From Peptococcaceae bacterium UBA5767 (GTDB lineage: Bacteria > Bacillota > TC1 > UBA5767): a DNA stretch of 43,778 bases. Under the pieces are notes generated by a model. It was not told the DNA's origin. It saw nothing but the letters and a program-made list of their open reading frames with translations, and searched no databases. Numbering within the stretch: the first letter of the stretch is position 1; every line of letters begins with the position of its first letter. The stretch lies in the NCBI GenBank assembly GCA_002418765.1, contig DIET01000004.1, positions 1 to 43,778 on the forward strand. Direction: 5' to 3'. Positions 34,239 to 42,334 of the stretch are shown here, in pieces. The translations under genes and the position numbers were made by a program.

Positions 34239-34247
34239 ATTATACCA
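34239..34247 (-). promoter_or_regulatory. Extended -10 promoter before cca
   Basis: TGG-TATAAT on the minus strand, 17 nt upstream of the cca start, which implies a very short leader. It lies just after the terminator of the NAGPA-family gene. Confidence 0.4.
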
Positions 34248-34261
34248 TTCTTGCTCCATGA

Positions 34262-34287
34262 AAAAACCACCTATCCAGGTGGTTTTT
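34262..34287. terminator. Bidirectional Rho-independent terminator
   Basis: AAAAACCACCT pairs with AGGTGGTTTTT around ATCC, a perfect 11-bp stem with T tracts both ways. It ends the ppk1-to-NAGPA operon. Confidence 0.9.
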
Positions 34288-34311
34288 AGCTTTTTGCGTG
34301 TCATTGTTTCC

Positions 34312-35367
34312 CTACCGAATAACAATATTGGTGACCACAGGTCTTACTACCCCATCACTGGGTTTATTGATTACCTTTCCGTTAAAAACCATTGTAGTAG
34401 ATCCCCCTCCATCAAGATTGTAGGCCTTTTTTATGCCCAGCTGAATCAGTACATCTTGGGCTTCCTCTAGCGTAACACCTGACGACCAATCAGATTGTCT
34501 CCCATCGATTACGATGAACAACAAATCTTTATTGGGGTACTCACCCACAATCGTTCGCGGCTGTTTGGCACTCGCCCACTGACTGGGTATGGGTAGCTTT
34601 TCACCATTTTCCAGTAACTGAGGAACAAAAGTAATGCCCGCATACGCTTGGGTAGCCAACAATTCTTCCTCTGTATGAAATACCCCACCGACCAAATCTC
34701 CATCTTCCTGAAATCCAACAAAGGTTAAATCCTTATAGGATTCTACAAAATCATGCGCCAACTCACTTTGGATCACTGTATTGCCTAGAGGCAGATACAA
34801 TGTTGTGTCACCCGATTTTGCACTGTAGAAGCCACCGCCATTGATGGCCAAAACCCCACCCAATCGTTCCATGGCATCACTGGTTTTCTCTCGCATGCCA
34901 TCAGACTTCATAGCGACTTCAATGGCTCGATTTTTTTTGACACTAACTTTGGCAACATAACCCCTATAATCGATCTTATAAAAGTCAAACACCATTATTT
35001 TACTGTACGCCCCAGAAGAGAATCCCACGGGATCGCCGAGAAGAGCAACAATTTTTTCCTCATAGATATCATTACTAGATGCTGTATAATCCTGTGTATT
35101 CTTGACCAATTCTTGTAATTGCTGCCGCTGTTTTTCATAATACTCAGCCTGCTCAGCAATAAAATCATGCACAATCTCCATATCCCCACGGAATCGGTTT
35201 AACTCCTGGTCCAAATCCTGGATTTGCTGCTGCACACGCGTTGTATCCAGATATAAAATACGAGCATCATAAGCAACAGCCTTAGGTTCTTCCCAAACCC
35301 AGAAAGAGAATAAAAGCCCCAAACTCAATGCCAAGATGACAGGAAAAAGATACCAAATTCTTCTCAT
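34312..35367 (-). CDS. Membrane-anchored NAGPA-family (phosphodiester glycosidase, DUF2233) protein
   Basis: A 351-residue protein with one N-terminal membrane segment ('YLFPVILALSLGLLFSFWVW'). A predicted coiled coil at about residues 42-95 ('VQQQIQDLDQELNRF' onward) precedes an extracellular phosphodiester-glycosidase-type domain with 'GGVLAINGGGFYSA', 'FIVIDGRQSDWSSGVTL' and 'AYNLDGGGSTTMVFNGK'. The family trims sugar phosphodiesters; in Firmicutes it is often tied to envelope polysaccharide. Its ATG overlaps the stop of the upstream coiled-coil gene (ATGA), suggesting that the two proteins work together. Confidence 0.88.
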   Translation of the reverse strand: MRRIWYLFPVILALSLGLLFSFWVWEEPKAVAYDARILYLDTTRVQQQIQDLDQELNRFRGDMEIVHDFIAEQAEYYEKQRQQLQELVKNTQDYTASSNDIYEEKIVALLGDPVGFSSGAYSKIMVFDFYKIDYRGYVAKVSVKKNRAIEVAMKSDGMREKTSDAMERLGGVLAINGGGFYSAKSGDTTLYLPLGNTVIQSELAHDFVESYKDLTFVGFQEDGDLVGGVFHTEEELLATQAYAGITFVPQLLENGEKLPIPSQWASAKQPRTIVGEYPNKDLLFIVIDGRQSDWSSGVTLEEAQDVLIQLGIKKAYNLDGGGSTTMVFNGKVINKPSDGVVRPVVTNIVIR

Positions 35368-35789
35368 GGTCTCTGCGAGAGGATTCTTAGACTTTCTTCC
35401 AGATCCTGAAGTTGTTGATCCAAATCCTCTATCCTTTCGTTGAGTTCCCGACTCGTATTGTTGGATGTACCTAGCGTTTCATCCGCATTGGCCAATAGTT
35501 CCCCGAGTGTTTCAACCTCCAAACGCAAACTATCCATCCTCTCACCCAGTGCATGAAGAGCTGTTTCATTTTCCGCACGAATCATGACCAATTCCTGATT
35601 CAACGTGTTCTGTGTTTCCTCTGCGATCCGTGTTTCCATCTGATCTATTTTCCCATCCACCAGATAAAGAGCCCCAAAAATCAGCCCTGCACTCAATAGT
35701 ATAAAACCACATAGCAACATCACGTCTTGCAAGATACGTATTTCTTTTTTTGTCCATTTCTTTTTGCCAGTTGCCAGTTTCTTTTCCAT
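35364..35789 (-). CDS. Single-pass membrane protein with long coiled coil, unknown function
   Basis: A 141-residue protein. A short Lys-rich cytoplasmic segment ('KKLATGKKKWTKKEIRI') is followed by one TM helix ('VMLLCGFILLSAGLIFGALYL'-like, about 25-45). A predicted coiled coil runs to the C-terminus ('IDQMETRIAEETQNTLNQEL' onward, acidic and heptad-rich). The ATG with GGGAG is 26 codons inside the longest frame and lies 9 nt after glpK. I do not recognise a family. The matching coiled coil in the coupled NAGPA-family protein suggests direct pairing in the membrane. Confidence 0.75.
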   Translation of the reverse strand: MEKKLATGKKKWTKKEIRILQDVMLLCGFILLSAGLIFGALYLVDGKIDQMETRIAEETQNTLNQELVMIRAENETALHALGERMDSLRLEVETLGELLANADETLGTSNNTSRELNERIEDLDQQLQDLEESLRILSQRP

Positions 35790-35797
35790 AATCTCCC

Positions 35798-37294
35798 TTA
35801 TCTTTGGTTCCAATGCCTGGAGCGTTCTACTGCACGTCTCCAATCTGCATAAACCAAGGTTCTCCATTTTTCTTCCATATCCGGATCAAAGATCCGGCCT
35901 ATATCTGCGCTCCCCATCAACTCATCCAAATCCTGATAGTATTGTACGCCCAAACCAGCCAAAACAGCAGCCCCAAAAGCCGTGGTTTCTACCACCTGAG
36001 GTCGCACGACCTTTACATCCAAAATATCACTTTGATACTGCATGAGAAAATTATTGACCGTGGCACCACCGTCCACCTGCAAAGATGTCAGATGAACACC
36101 CGATTCAGATACCATCAGATCCAAGACATCTTTGGTCTGATAACAAATCGATTCCAAAGCCGCTCTAACCACATGATAACGGTTGGTACCGCGGGTTAGA
36201 CCAATCAAAATACCCCTGGCATCCATATCCCAATAGGGAGCCCCAAGCCCCGCAAAGGCAGGAACCAGATAGACGCCCCCATTGTCAGGGACTGCTTTTG
36301 CCATCTCCTCGGTTTCAGAAGCCTTGCGTATCAGACCCATTTCGTCACGTAGCCACTGAATGGTGGCCCCACCCATAAAGACACTCCCCTCCAGCGCATA
36401 GGTCACTTTTCCATCTAGTCCCCAGGCTATCGTGCTGAGCAGACCATGTTCACTGGCCACAGGGTGGTCCCCCACATTCATCAGAAGAAAACAGCCAGTT
36501 CCATAGGTATTTTTGGCCAAACCTGGTTGCCAACAACGCTGACCAAAAAGAGCACCCTGCTGGTCGCCAATGATACCGGCAATAGGAAGGCCCTTAAGTC
36601 CATGATGGTCATCTTCTACTTGGGCATACACGCCAGATGAATCCTTGACCTCAGGAAGCATGCACCGAGGTATATCAAACAATTGGAGCAATTCATCGTC
36701 CCAGTCCAATGTATGAATATTGAAGAGCATCGTTCTGGATGCATTGGAGTAATCGGTGGCATGCACCTTGCCTCCTGATAATTTCCACAACAACCAACTG
36801 TCCACCGTACCAAATAGGAGCTCTCCCTCTTCCGCTCTTTTCTTTGCACCAGAAACATGCTCTAGGATCCACTGGATTTTGGAAGCTGAAAAATAACTAT
36901 CCACCACCAAACCCGTTTTCTGCTGAATCATGGGAGCATATCCTTCTGCTTTCAGCTTTTCACAAAACGGCTTTGTTCTTCGGCATTGCCACACAATGGC
37001 ATTGAATATGGGTTTCCCAGTGTGCGCATCCCACACAACGGCTGTCTCCCTCTGGTTGCTAATGCCAATGGCCGCGATTTGATCTTTGGTTACATTGATT
37101 CTGGCCAAAGCTTCCCCAGCTACGCCAATCTGTGTAGCCCATATTTCCATCGGATCATGCTCCACCCAACCAGGTTGCGGATAAATCTGCCTGAACTCTT
37201 TTTGAGCCATACTGATGATTTTCCCTTGCCGATCAAACACAATCGCCCTAGAGGAAGTTGTCCCTGCATCCAATGCCAAGAGATATTCCTTCAT
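35798..37294 (-). CDS. glpK: Glycerol kinase
   Basis: A 498-residue FGGY-family kinase forming glycerol-3-phosphate. It has the N-terminal phosphate loop 'LALDAGTTSSRAIVFDRQGK', 'GISNQRETAVVWD', 'GTGCFLLMNVGDHPV' and the FGGY signatures 'WLLWKLSGGKVHATDYSNAS' and 'LQVDGGATVNNFLMQYQSD'. There is no transporter GlpF or GlpD in the window. The start overlaps the lipase-like gene by 4 bp (ATGA). The product could feed PlsY, and the neighbouring lipase could supply glycerol, which makes a plausible glycerolipid link. Confidence 0.97.
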   Translation of the reverse strand: MKEYLLALDAGTTSSRAIVFDRQGKIISMAQKEFRQIYPQPGWVEHDPMEIWATQIGVAGEALARINVTKDQIAAIGISNQRETAVVWDAHTGKPIFNAIVWQCRRTKPFCEKLKAEGYAPMIQQKTGLVVDSYFSASKIQWILEHVSGAKKRAEEGELLFGTVDSWLLWKLSGGKVHATDYSNASRTMLFNIHTLDWDDELLQLFDIPRCMLPEVKDSSGVYAQVEDDHHGLKGLPIAGIIGDQQGALFGQRCWQPGLAKNTYGTGCFLLMNVGDHPVASEHGLLSTIAWGLDGKVTYALEGSVFMGGATIQWLRDEMGLIRKASETEEMAKAVPDNGGVYLVPAFAGLGAPYWDMDARGILIGLTRGTNRYHVVRAALESICYQTKDVLDLMVSESGVHLTSLQVDGGATVNNFLMQYQSDILDVKVVRPQVVETTAFGAAVLAGLGVQYYQDLDELMGSADIGRIFDPDMEEKWRTLVYADWRRAVERSRHWNQR

Positions 37295-38229
37295 TGATGA
37301 GACCCCGCAATCATCTTCTCGTTCATCCAGCTTTCAACAAACCTATAAACTTCATCCTTGTTGATTTCATTGAGCATTTCGTGCCGTCCACCAGCAAAAA
37401 GCTTCACATTGACCTCTCGAACCCCAGCATCTAAAAAAGCTTGTCTGACTTGTTCGGCAGCCACGCCATAATCACCCACTGGATCTTCGTCTCCTCCCAA
37501 TAATAAAATAGGTAGATTTTTGGGTGTTCTTAAAAAAGTCTCTTGCTTCCAGGCAAGCTGAGCGCCTTTGATAAGTTCAAGATAAAACGATGGTGGACAA
37601 ACAAAGCCACAATCGGGGTCAGCCACATAATCATCGACTACCTTTTCGTCTCGGCTGAGCCAATCAAAGGAAGTACGCGCTGGTTCAAAACGCTCATTGT
37701 TCCTTGCAAATAGTAGACGATCCATAAGTTGGCTAGGTTTCCTAGAATGGGAAAAAGTATGCAAAAATACGGCCAGCATTTTTCCAAACGAACCGGAAAT
37801 CCCAGGATTTTTTGCAGTTCCAGATAGAATAAGACCAGATAATTTATCTCCTGTCATCATGGCTGCGCAACGCATCACCAACGATCCCATGCTATGCCCC
37901 AACACAAACAAGGGCAATCCATCATGTTTCGAGGCCAAAAGCCCTACCATTTGATTGGCATCTTCGAGCAACAACTCCCAACCATTCTGTAAACTCAGCA
38001 TCCCTTTGGGCATGCTGGGCAATTGACTTGAACCACAGCCTCTTTGGTCATACACATAAACAGATATGTTTCGTTCTGCCATAAAAGCAGCGAAATTCTT
38101 ATACCGCTCCTTATGTTCCGCCATACCGTGGATAATCAGCAAAACGGCTCTAGGTTCCTTTTCGGACTGATATTCATCGACATATAAAGACATGCCATCT
38201 CTGGTTTTCATCTTAAAAGTATGTTTCAT
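37291..38229 (-). CDS. Alpha/beta hydrolase, monoacylglycerol lipase-like
   Basis: A 312-residue serine hydrolase of the lysophospholipase/monoglyceride lipase group. The oxyanion region is 'VLLIIHGMAEHKERYKNFAA', the nucleophile elbow 'PLFVLGHSMGSLVMRC' (GHSMG), the acid 'LLLGGDEDPVGDYG', and the catalytic His lies in 'LFAGGRHEMLNEIN'. No signal peptide is seen, so it should be cytoplasmic. It is coupled to glpK, consistent with releasing glycerol or glycerides from lipids. Confidence 0.88.
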   Translation of the reverse strand: MKHTFKMKTRDGMSLYVDEYQSEKEPRAVLLIIHGMAEHKERYKNFAAFMAERNISVYVYDQRGCGSSQLPSMPKGMLSLQNGWELLLEDANQMVGLLASKHDGLPLFVLGHSMGSLVMRCAAMMTGDKLSGLILSGTAKNPGISGSFGKMLAVFLHTFSHSRKPSQLMDRLLFARNNERFEPARTSFDWLSRDEKVVDDYVADPDCGFVCPPSFYLELIKGAQLAWKQETFLRTPKNLPILLLGGDEDPVGDYGVAAEQVRQAFLDAGVREVNVKLFAGGRHEMLNEINKDEVYRFVESWMNEKMIAGSHQ

Positions 38230-38238
38230 AACGACTCC

Positions 38239-40263
38239 TTAAATATAGTTTTCGATAAACAATTGCTGTGAATTGATACTTTCTTGGCTCTTTGGTTTTC
38301 GATGATAGATACCATCAGAACCTAAAACACGGCATTTGACATTGTCAGCAAAATGGAGCATGAGGATTTTCTCCAAACGTTCTTTGACTTTTTTATCCAA
38401 AATTGGGAAAAAAGCTTCCACTCTACGGTCCAAGTTCCTTCGCATCAAATCCGCACTGGATAGAAAATACAACGGCTTACCATCATTTCCAAATTTAAAA
38501 ATCCGGGAATGCTCCAAAAATCTTCCCACTATGCTATACACTTCAATATTCTCACTTAATCCTTTTTTCCCAGGCAAAAGACCGCAAATGCCTCGGACCA
38601 ATAGCTTAATTCTGACGCCAGCTTGAGAAGCCTCATAAAGCTTTTCAATCACATCCTCATCAATCAGAGAATTGACTTTCATTTCTATGCTGGCCAGCTT
38701 TTTTTGATTGGCATGTTCAATCTCATTATCTACCAACAGATTGAACTGATCACGCAGATCCCTTGGTGCAGTAGCTATACATTTCAAATGATTGAATTTG
38801 GTATAACCAGATAGACTATTAAAAATATCTGTGACATCTTCTCCAATGTCAGGATGACTGGTCATCAACCCCAGATCCACATAAAGCTGTGCCGTTACAT
38901 CATTGTAATTCCCAGTGCTTAGATGAACATACCTCTCAATTGAATCACCTTCTTTGCGCACCACCAATGCCAATTTGCTATGTGTTTTCAGACCAACCAG
39001 ACCATAAATAACATGGGCTCCCGCTTTCTCCAACTTCTTGGCCCAAAGAATATTGCTTTCCTCATCAAACCTGGCCTTAAGTTCTACCAATACTGTTACC
39101 TGCTTCCCTCGTTCTGCCGCTGCAGCCAAAAATTCAATAACCGGAGAATTACCGCTGACCCGGTATAGAGTCATTTTGATAGCCAGCACATGCTCATCTT
39201 GCGCTGCAAATCGAACCAAATCAACTACCGGCATGAAAGAATCGTACGGGTGATGCAAAAGAACATCTTTTTTACGCAATTTCTTAAAAAAGCCATCACT
39301 GTCACGATAAGACATGGCTTGATGCTGTACAAAAACAGGAAACTGCTCCTCTGGCATATGAATCTTTCTTACAAATCTCATCAAAAACGTAAGATCAATG
39401 GAATGCAGAACGCGAAATGTTTCCGTGTCATCTATCTCCAATCGTTCCTGCAGAATACTAAGCAACCGCAAATCCATATCAGACTGCACTTCAAGCCTGA
39501 CCACTTTGCCCCATTTCCGCATTTTCAATGCTTCTTGAATCGTAGCCAATAAGTCTTCTGCTTCCTCTTCATCATACCCAAGGTCAGCATTTCGAGTGAT
39601 ACGAAAATGACCATAAGCCAAAATTTCGTGGTTATTAAACAACTCTTGTATGTGCTCCTTAATGATCTTTTCCAATAAAATATAACAACGCTCCCCGTCC
39701 ACAGAAGGAAGCTCAATATACCTGGGCAATACAGAGGGAGTCTGTACTGTAGCAAAAAGATAACGGTCTTTCCCTTTGGCACTTTGGAGCAACAAACCTA
39801 CATTAAGACTCTTATTCTGGATTAACGGAAAAGGCCGTGACTGATCCACAACAATGGGAGTCAATACTGGATACACCATCTCCCGATAATAAGTTTCTGC
39901 AAATGCTCTTTGTTCCTTGTTGAGTTCCCTGTAGCGAAAAAAATATACTTTTTTCTTCTTCAAAGTATCAAGAAGTTGAAAATAGGCATTGTATTGTCGC
40001 TTGTACATGATATGCACATGTTCATTGATGGCTTTTATCTGTTGCATCGGCGTCAAACCGGATGGATCAGCCAAAACCAACCCAGCCTCCTGCTGATCCC
40101 ACAATGAACCTACTCGAATCATATAGAACTCATCCAGATTGGAGCTGACAATAGAAACAAATCTAAGCCTCTCCAGCAAGGGATTGGTAGGATCTTCAGC
40201 TTCTTCAATCACTCTGGTATTGAATGCCAGCCAACTCAGTTCCCGATTGATAAACTTGTTCAT
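38239..40263 (-). CDS. ppk1: Polyphosphate kinase 1
   Basis: A 674-residue PPK1 that reversibly makes polyphosphate from ATP. It has the N-domain 'NRELSWLAFNTRVIEEAEDP', the head domain with 'FYMIRVGSLWDQQ', and the catalytic C1/C2 domains. These contain 'VLVELKARFDEESNILWAKK', 'RYVHLSTGNYNDVTAQLYVD' (autophosphorylated His) and 'KLLVRGICGLLPGKKGLSEN'. The start is the ATG after GGGAGGTGCGAG, five codons inside the longest frame. It is the first gene of a five-gene minus-strand unit ending at 34262. No ppx gene is adjacent. Confidence 0.96.
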   Translation of the reverse strand: MNKFINRELSWLAFNTRVIEEAEDPTNPLLERLRFVSIVSSNLDEFYMIRVGSLWDQQEAGLVLADPSGLTPMQQIKAINEHVHIMYKRQYNAYFQLLDTLKKKKVYFFRYRELNKEQRAFAETYYREMVYPVLTPIVVDQSRPFPLIQNKSLNVGLLLQSAKGKDRYLFATVQTPSVLPRYIELPSVDGERCYILLEKIIKEHIQELFNNHEILAYGHFRITRNADLGYDEEEAEDLLATIQEALKMRKWGKVVRLEVQSDMDLRLLSILQERLEIDDTETFRVLHSIDLTFLMRFVRKIHMPEEQFPVFVQHQAMSYRDSDGFFKKLRKKDVLLHHPYDSFMPVVDLVRFAAQDEHVLAIKMTLYRVSGNSPVIEFLAAAAERGKQVTVLVELKARFDEESNILWAKKLEKAGAHVIYGLVGLKTHSKLALVVRKEGDSIERYVHLSTGNYNDVTAQLYVDLGLMTSHPDIGEDVTDIFNSLSGYTKFNHLKCIATAPRDLRDQFNLLVDNEIEHANQKKLASIEMKVNSLIDEDVIEKLYEASQAGVRIKLLVRGICGLLPGKKGLSENIEVYSIVGRFLEHSRIFKFGNDGKPLYFLSSADLMRRNLDRRVEAFFPILDKKVKERLEKILMLHFADNVKCRVLGSDGIYHRKPKSQESINSQQLFIENYI

Positions 40264-40341
40264 CTCGCACCTCCCCATTTATTTGCCGGTTTACCTCTTC
40301 AGTAATATCAATTATACTATATTTATGGGAGGATTTCTGCT

Positions 40342-40698
40342 GTGGACAACAAACTTAACCTAAAATTCAAACTATGGCTAGAAAAAGATGGAAAGGTTTT
40401 TGGTGAAGGTCCGTACCAACTTCTTGCAGGAGTGGAGTCACTAGGATCTCTGCGTAAATCCGCTCAAAGAATGAACATGTCCTACAGCCTGGCACACAAA
40501 CTCATCAAGAGCCTGGAGGAACGTCTACAGTATCCTCTAATTGAACGCACGGTGGGCGGACAAGGTGGCGGCGGTAGTCAATTGACCAACGAAGCCAAAC
40601 ACTTGATGAAACAATATGACACTTTTATGAACGATGCAGAAGTAACATTGAATAAGTTGTTTCAATCCCATTTCCCTGAAGAAAAAAAGGACTCCTAA
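40342..40698 (+). CDS. ModE-like winged helix-turn-helix regulator
   Basis: A 118-residue stand-alone DNA-binding domain of the ModE N-terminal/LysR-like type: 'LKFKLWLEKDGKVFGEGPYQ', then the HTH 'GSLRKSAQRMNMSYSLAHKL' and the wing 'RTVGGQGGGGSQLTNEA'. No molybdate-binding (MOP/TOBE) domain is present. Relatives regulate molybdate or tungstate uptake or other metal functions. The start is a GTG with GGGAGG 9 nt upstream. It is divergent from ppk1 and convergent with the Mrp gene, overlapping it by 4 bp at the stops. Confidence 0.88.
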   Translation: MDNKLNLKFKLWLEKDGKVFGEGPYQLLAGVESLGSLRKSAQRMNMSYSLAHKLIKSLEERLQYPLIERTVGGQGGGGSQLTNEAKHLMKQYDTFMNDAEVTLNKLFQSHFPEEKKDS

Positions 40699-40708
40699 GA
40701 GTCCTTTT
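40685..40708. terminator. Bidirectional terminator whose loop contains both convergent stop codons
   Basis: AAAAGGACTC and GAGTCCTTTT form a perfect 10-bp stem around the loop CTAA. The plus-strand stop TAA (40696-40698) and the minus-strand stop TAG (40697-40695) both lie in that loop. Confidence 0.85.
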
Positions 40709-41453
40709 GAACAAATGCTTCTATCTGATCGATGATACCATCCAATTCTTCGCCAAATGCATATTCATCCAATCTACCTTGGTCACTCAGTTTAGTAAAA
40801 TGTGGATCGATGGGCAACCTGCCCAGAATAGGAAGATTGAATTTTTTCGCCAACTCATCCCCATGACTTTCCCCAAAGATTTCAATCACTGTTTTACACT
40901 GGGGGCAAACAGCGTAACTCATATTTTCTATGATGCCAATCACTTTTTTGTCCATCTTTTCAGTCATGTGTACTGCTTTTCCGACCACCATTCCTGCTAA
41001 ATCCTGCGGTGTGGTCACCATCACAACACCCTCTACATCACAAGACTGCAGCACTGTCAAAGGGACATCACCCGTGCCAGGCGGCATATCGATCATCAGA
41101 AAATCGAGTTCACCCCAGTTTACCTCATTAAAAAACTGACCAACAATTTTCCCCACCAAAGGGCCTCTCCAAATAACTGGCTGCGAAGCATCCTCGAGAA
41201 GCAAATTGATGGAAATCGCTTTGATGCCACCTTTGGATACCATGGGATTGATAAAATCGTTCTCACCTTTTTCCGGATGTCCGCTCAAGCCTAAAATTTT
41301 GGGGATGCTTGGTCCAGTAATATCTGCATCCATTACGCCAACCTGATATCCTTTACGAGCCAAGCCTGATGCGATGAGCGCGGTTGCAGAAGATTTACCC
41401 ACACCCCCTTTGCCACTAGCGACTGCAATTACATGTTTGATTCTTTTCTCCAT
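40695..41453 (-). CDS. Mrp/NBP35-type Fe-S carrier P-loop ATPase
   Basis: A 252-residue Mrp/ApbC protein of the MinD superfamily that carries and transfers Fe-S clusters. It has a full deviant Walker A 'VASGKGGVGKSS' with both the signature Lys15 and the P-loop Lys20. 'VMDADITGPSIPKILGL' (switch I), 'LDFLMIDMPPGTGDVPLTVL' (Walker B) and a C-terminal 'YAVCPQCKTVIEIFG' CxxC that bridges a cluster in the dimer follow. It is the last gene of the IscU-MinD-MinD-Mrp unit, 4 nt after the ferredoxin-MinD gene. Confidence 0.92.
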   Translation of the reverse strand: MEKRIKHVIAVASGKGGVGKSSATALIASGLARKGYQVGVMDADITGPSIPKILGLSGHPEKGENDFINPMVSKGGIKAISINLLLEDASQPVIWRGPLVGKIVGQFFNEVNWGELDFLMIDMPPGTGDVPLTVLQSCDVEGVVMVTTPQDLAGMVVGKAVHMTEKMDKKVIGIIENMSYAVCPQCKTVIEIFGESHGDELAKKFNLPILGRLPIDPHFTKLSDQGRLDEYAFGEELDGIIDQIEAFVQKDS

Positions 41454-41457
41454 TATT

Positions 41458-42333
41458 CTATCCTTCTTTCATTATAAATTGTATGGTTACCATCAATTTT
41501 GCAAACTGAGCCTTAAGTTCATTGCTCATCAGCCCAAAGAATGACTGTTTCTCCTCCATCGAAGCATAAAGCCTTTTCAACAATTCCTCATCATAATCTA
41601 TTTTTCCAGCTGTCTTGATTTTTTTCCCGATACCCCAATCGATCAGTGCCATGGTAAAATCACTGCTCAATGTGGCTTTGTTGATACACAAAGCAATGTT
41701 TGAACCAAGAGAATCAATAAAGGCAGCCTCGTGCTCCAAGGCAATCATTTCTTTTTGACTTGGCTGCGATACCAACAGCACCAGATCAGCATCTTGCATG
41801 ATGCTTTTTTCCGTTTCACCAAATCCTGCTGCGGTATCGACAATCAAATACGATGCTTGCCTTGCACTGGCCAAAGCCTGGGCCTCCCCATAAACCTGAA
41901 GCGCAAAATCCGCATCAAAATCATTGGCACCCACCAAATCGGTATCCAACATCAAGCCGGCAGCTGTGTCAGCGTAATACCAGCGTCCTGCCGGATTGGG
42001 TGTCAAATAGAGTGCCTCCTGAGAACAAGACGCAATACACTGTCCACAACCATTACACAAACAAGGATCGATATACGTCAAATGAATGGCTCCTACAGGG
42101 CAAGCCTGAAGACAAGCACCCTGTTGCACACAATTTCGTTCAAAACGATTGGCCATCAAGGTTTTGCTGTGTTCCATAATTCTAAATGGTTCTCCGCCTG
42201 CATACGTCCTTAAGCCACCTTGAGAAAAAGAAAGATCAGCCAATATCGTCTCCGGCAGTATTTTCCCCAATACAGCAGCCACAAGCGATTTCCCCGTTCC
42301 ACCAGTTGCACTGGCAACACAAATCGTTTTCAT
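41458..42333 (-). CDS. Ferredoxin-MinD P-loop ATPase, signature lysine absent
   Basis: A 291-residue MinD-superfamily ATPase with an inserted ferredoxin module. The Walker A region reads 'VASATGGTGKSLVAA'. The P-loop Lys15 is present, but the deviant signature lysine two residues before the Gly pair is Thr10. Switch and Walker B regions are 'ILADLSFSQGGL' and 'YLIVDTAAGFGETE'. The ferredoxin part has Cys93, 96, 99 and 103 in a normal set. The first set is Cys68, Gln71, Cys74, Cys78, so one ligand is missing. It is encoded 1 nt after a short MinD-like partner. Confidence 0.85.
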   Translation of the reverse strand: MKTICVASATGGTGKSLVAAVLGKILPETILADLSFSQGGLRTYAGGEPFRIMEHSKTLMANRFERNCVQQGACLQACPVGAIHLTYIDPCLCNGCGQCIASCSQEALYLTPNPAGRWYYADTAAGLMLDTDLVGANDFDADFALQVYGEAQALASARQASYLIVDTAAGFGETEKSIMQDADLVLLVSQPSQKEMIALEHEAAFIDSLGSNIALCINKATLSSDFTMALIDWGIGKKIKTAGKIDYDEELLKRLYASMEEKQSFFGLMSNELKAQFAKLMVTIQFIMKEG

Positions 42334-42334
42334 G

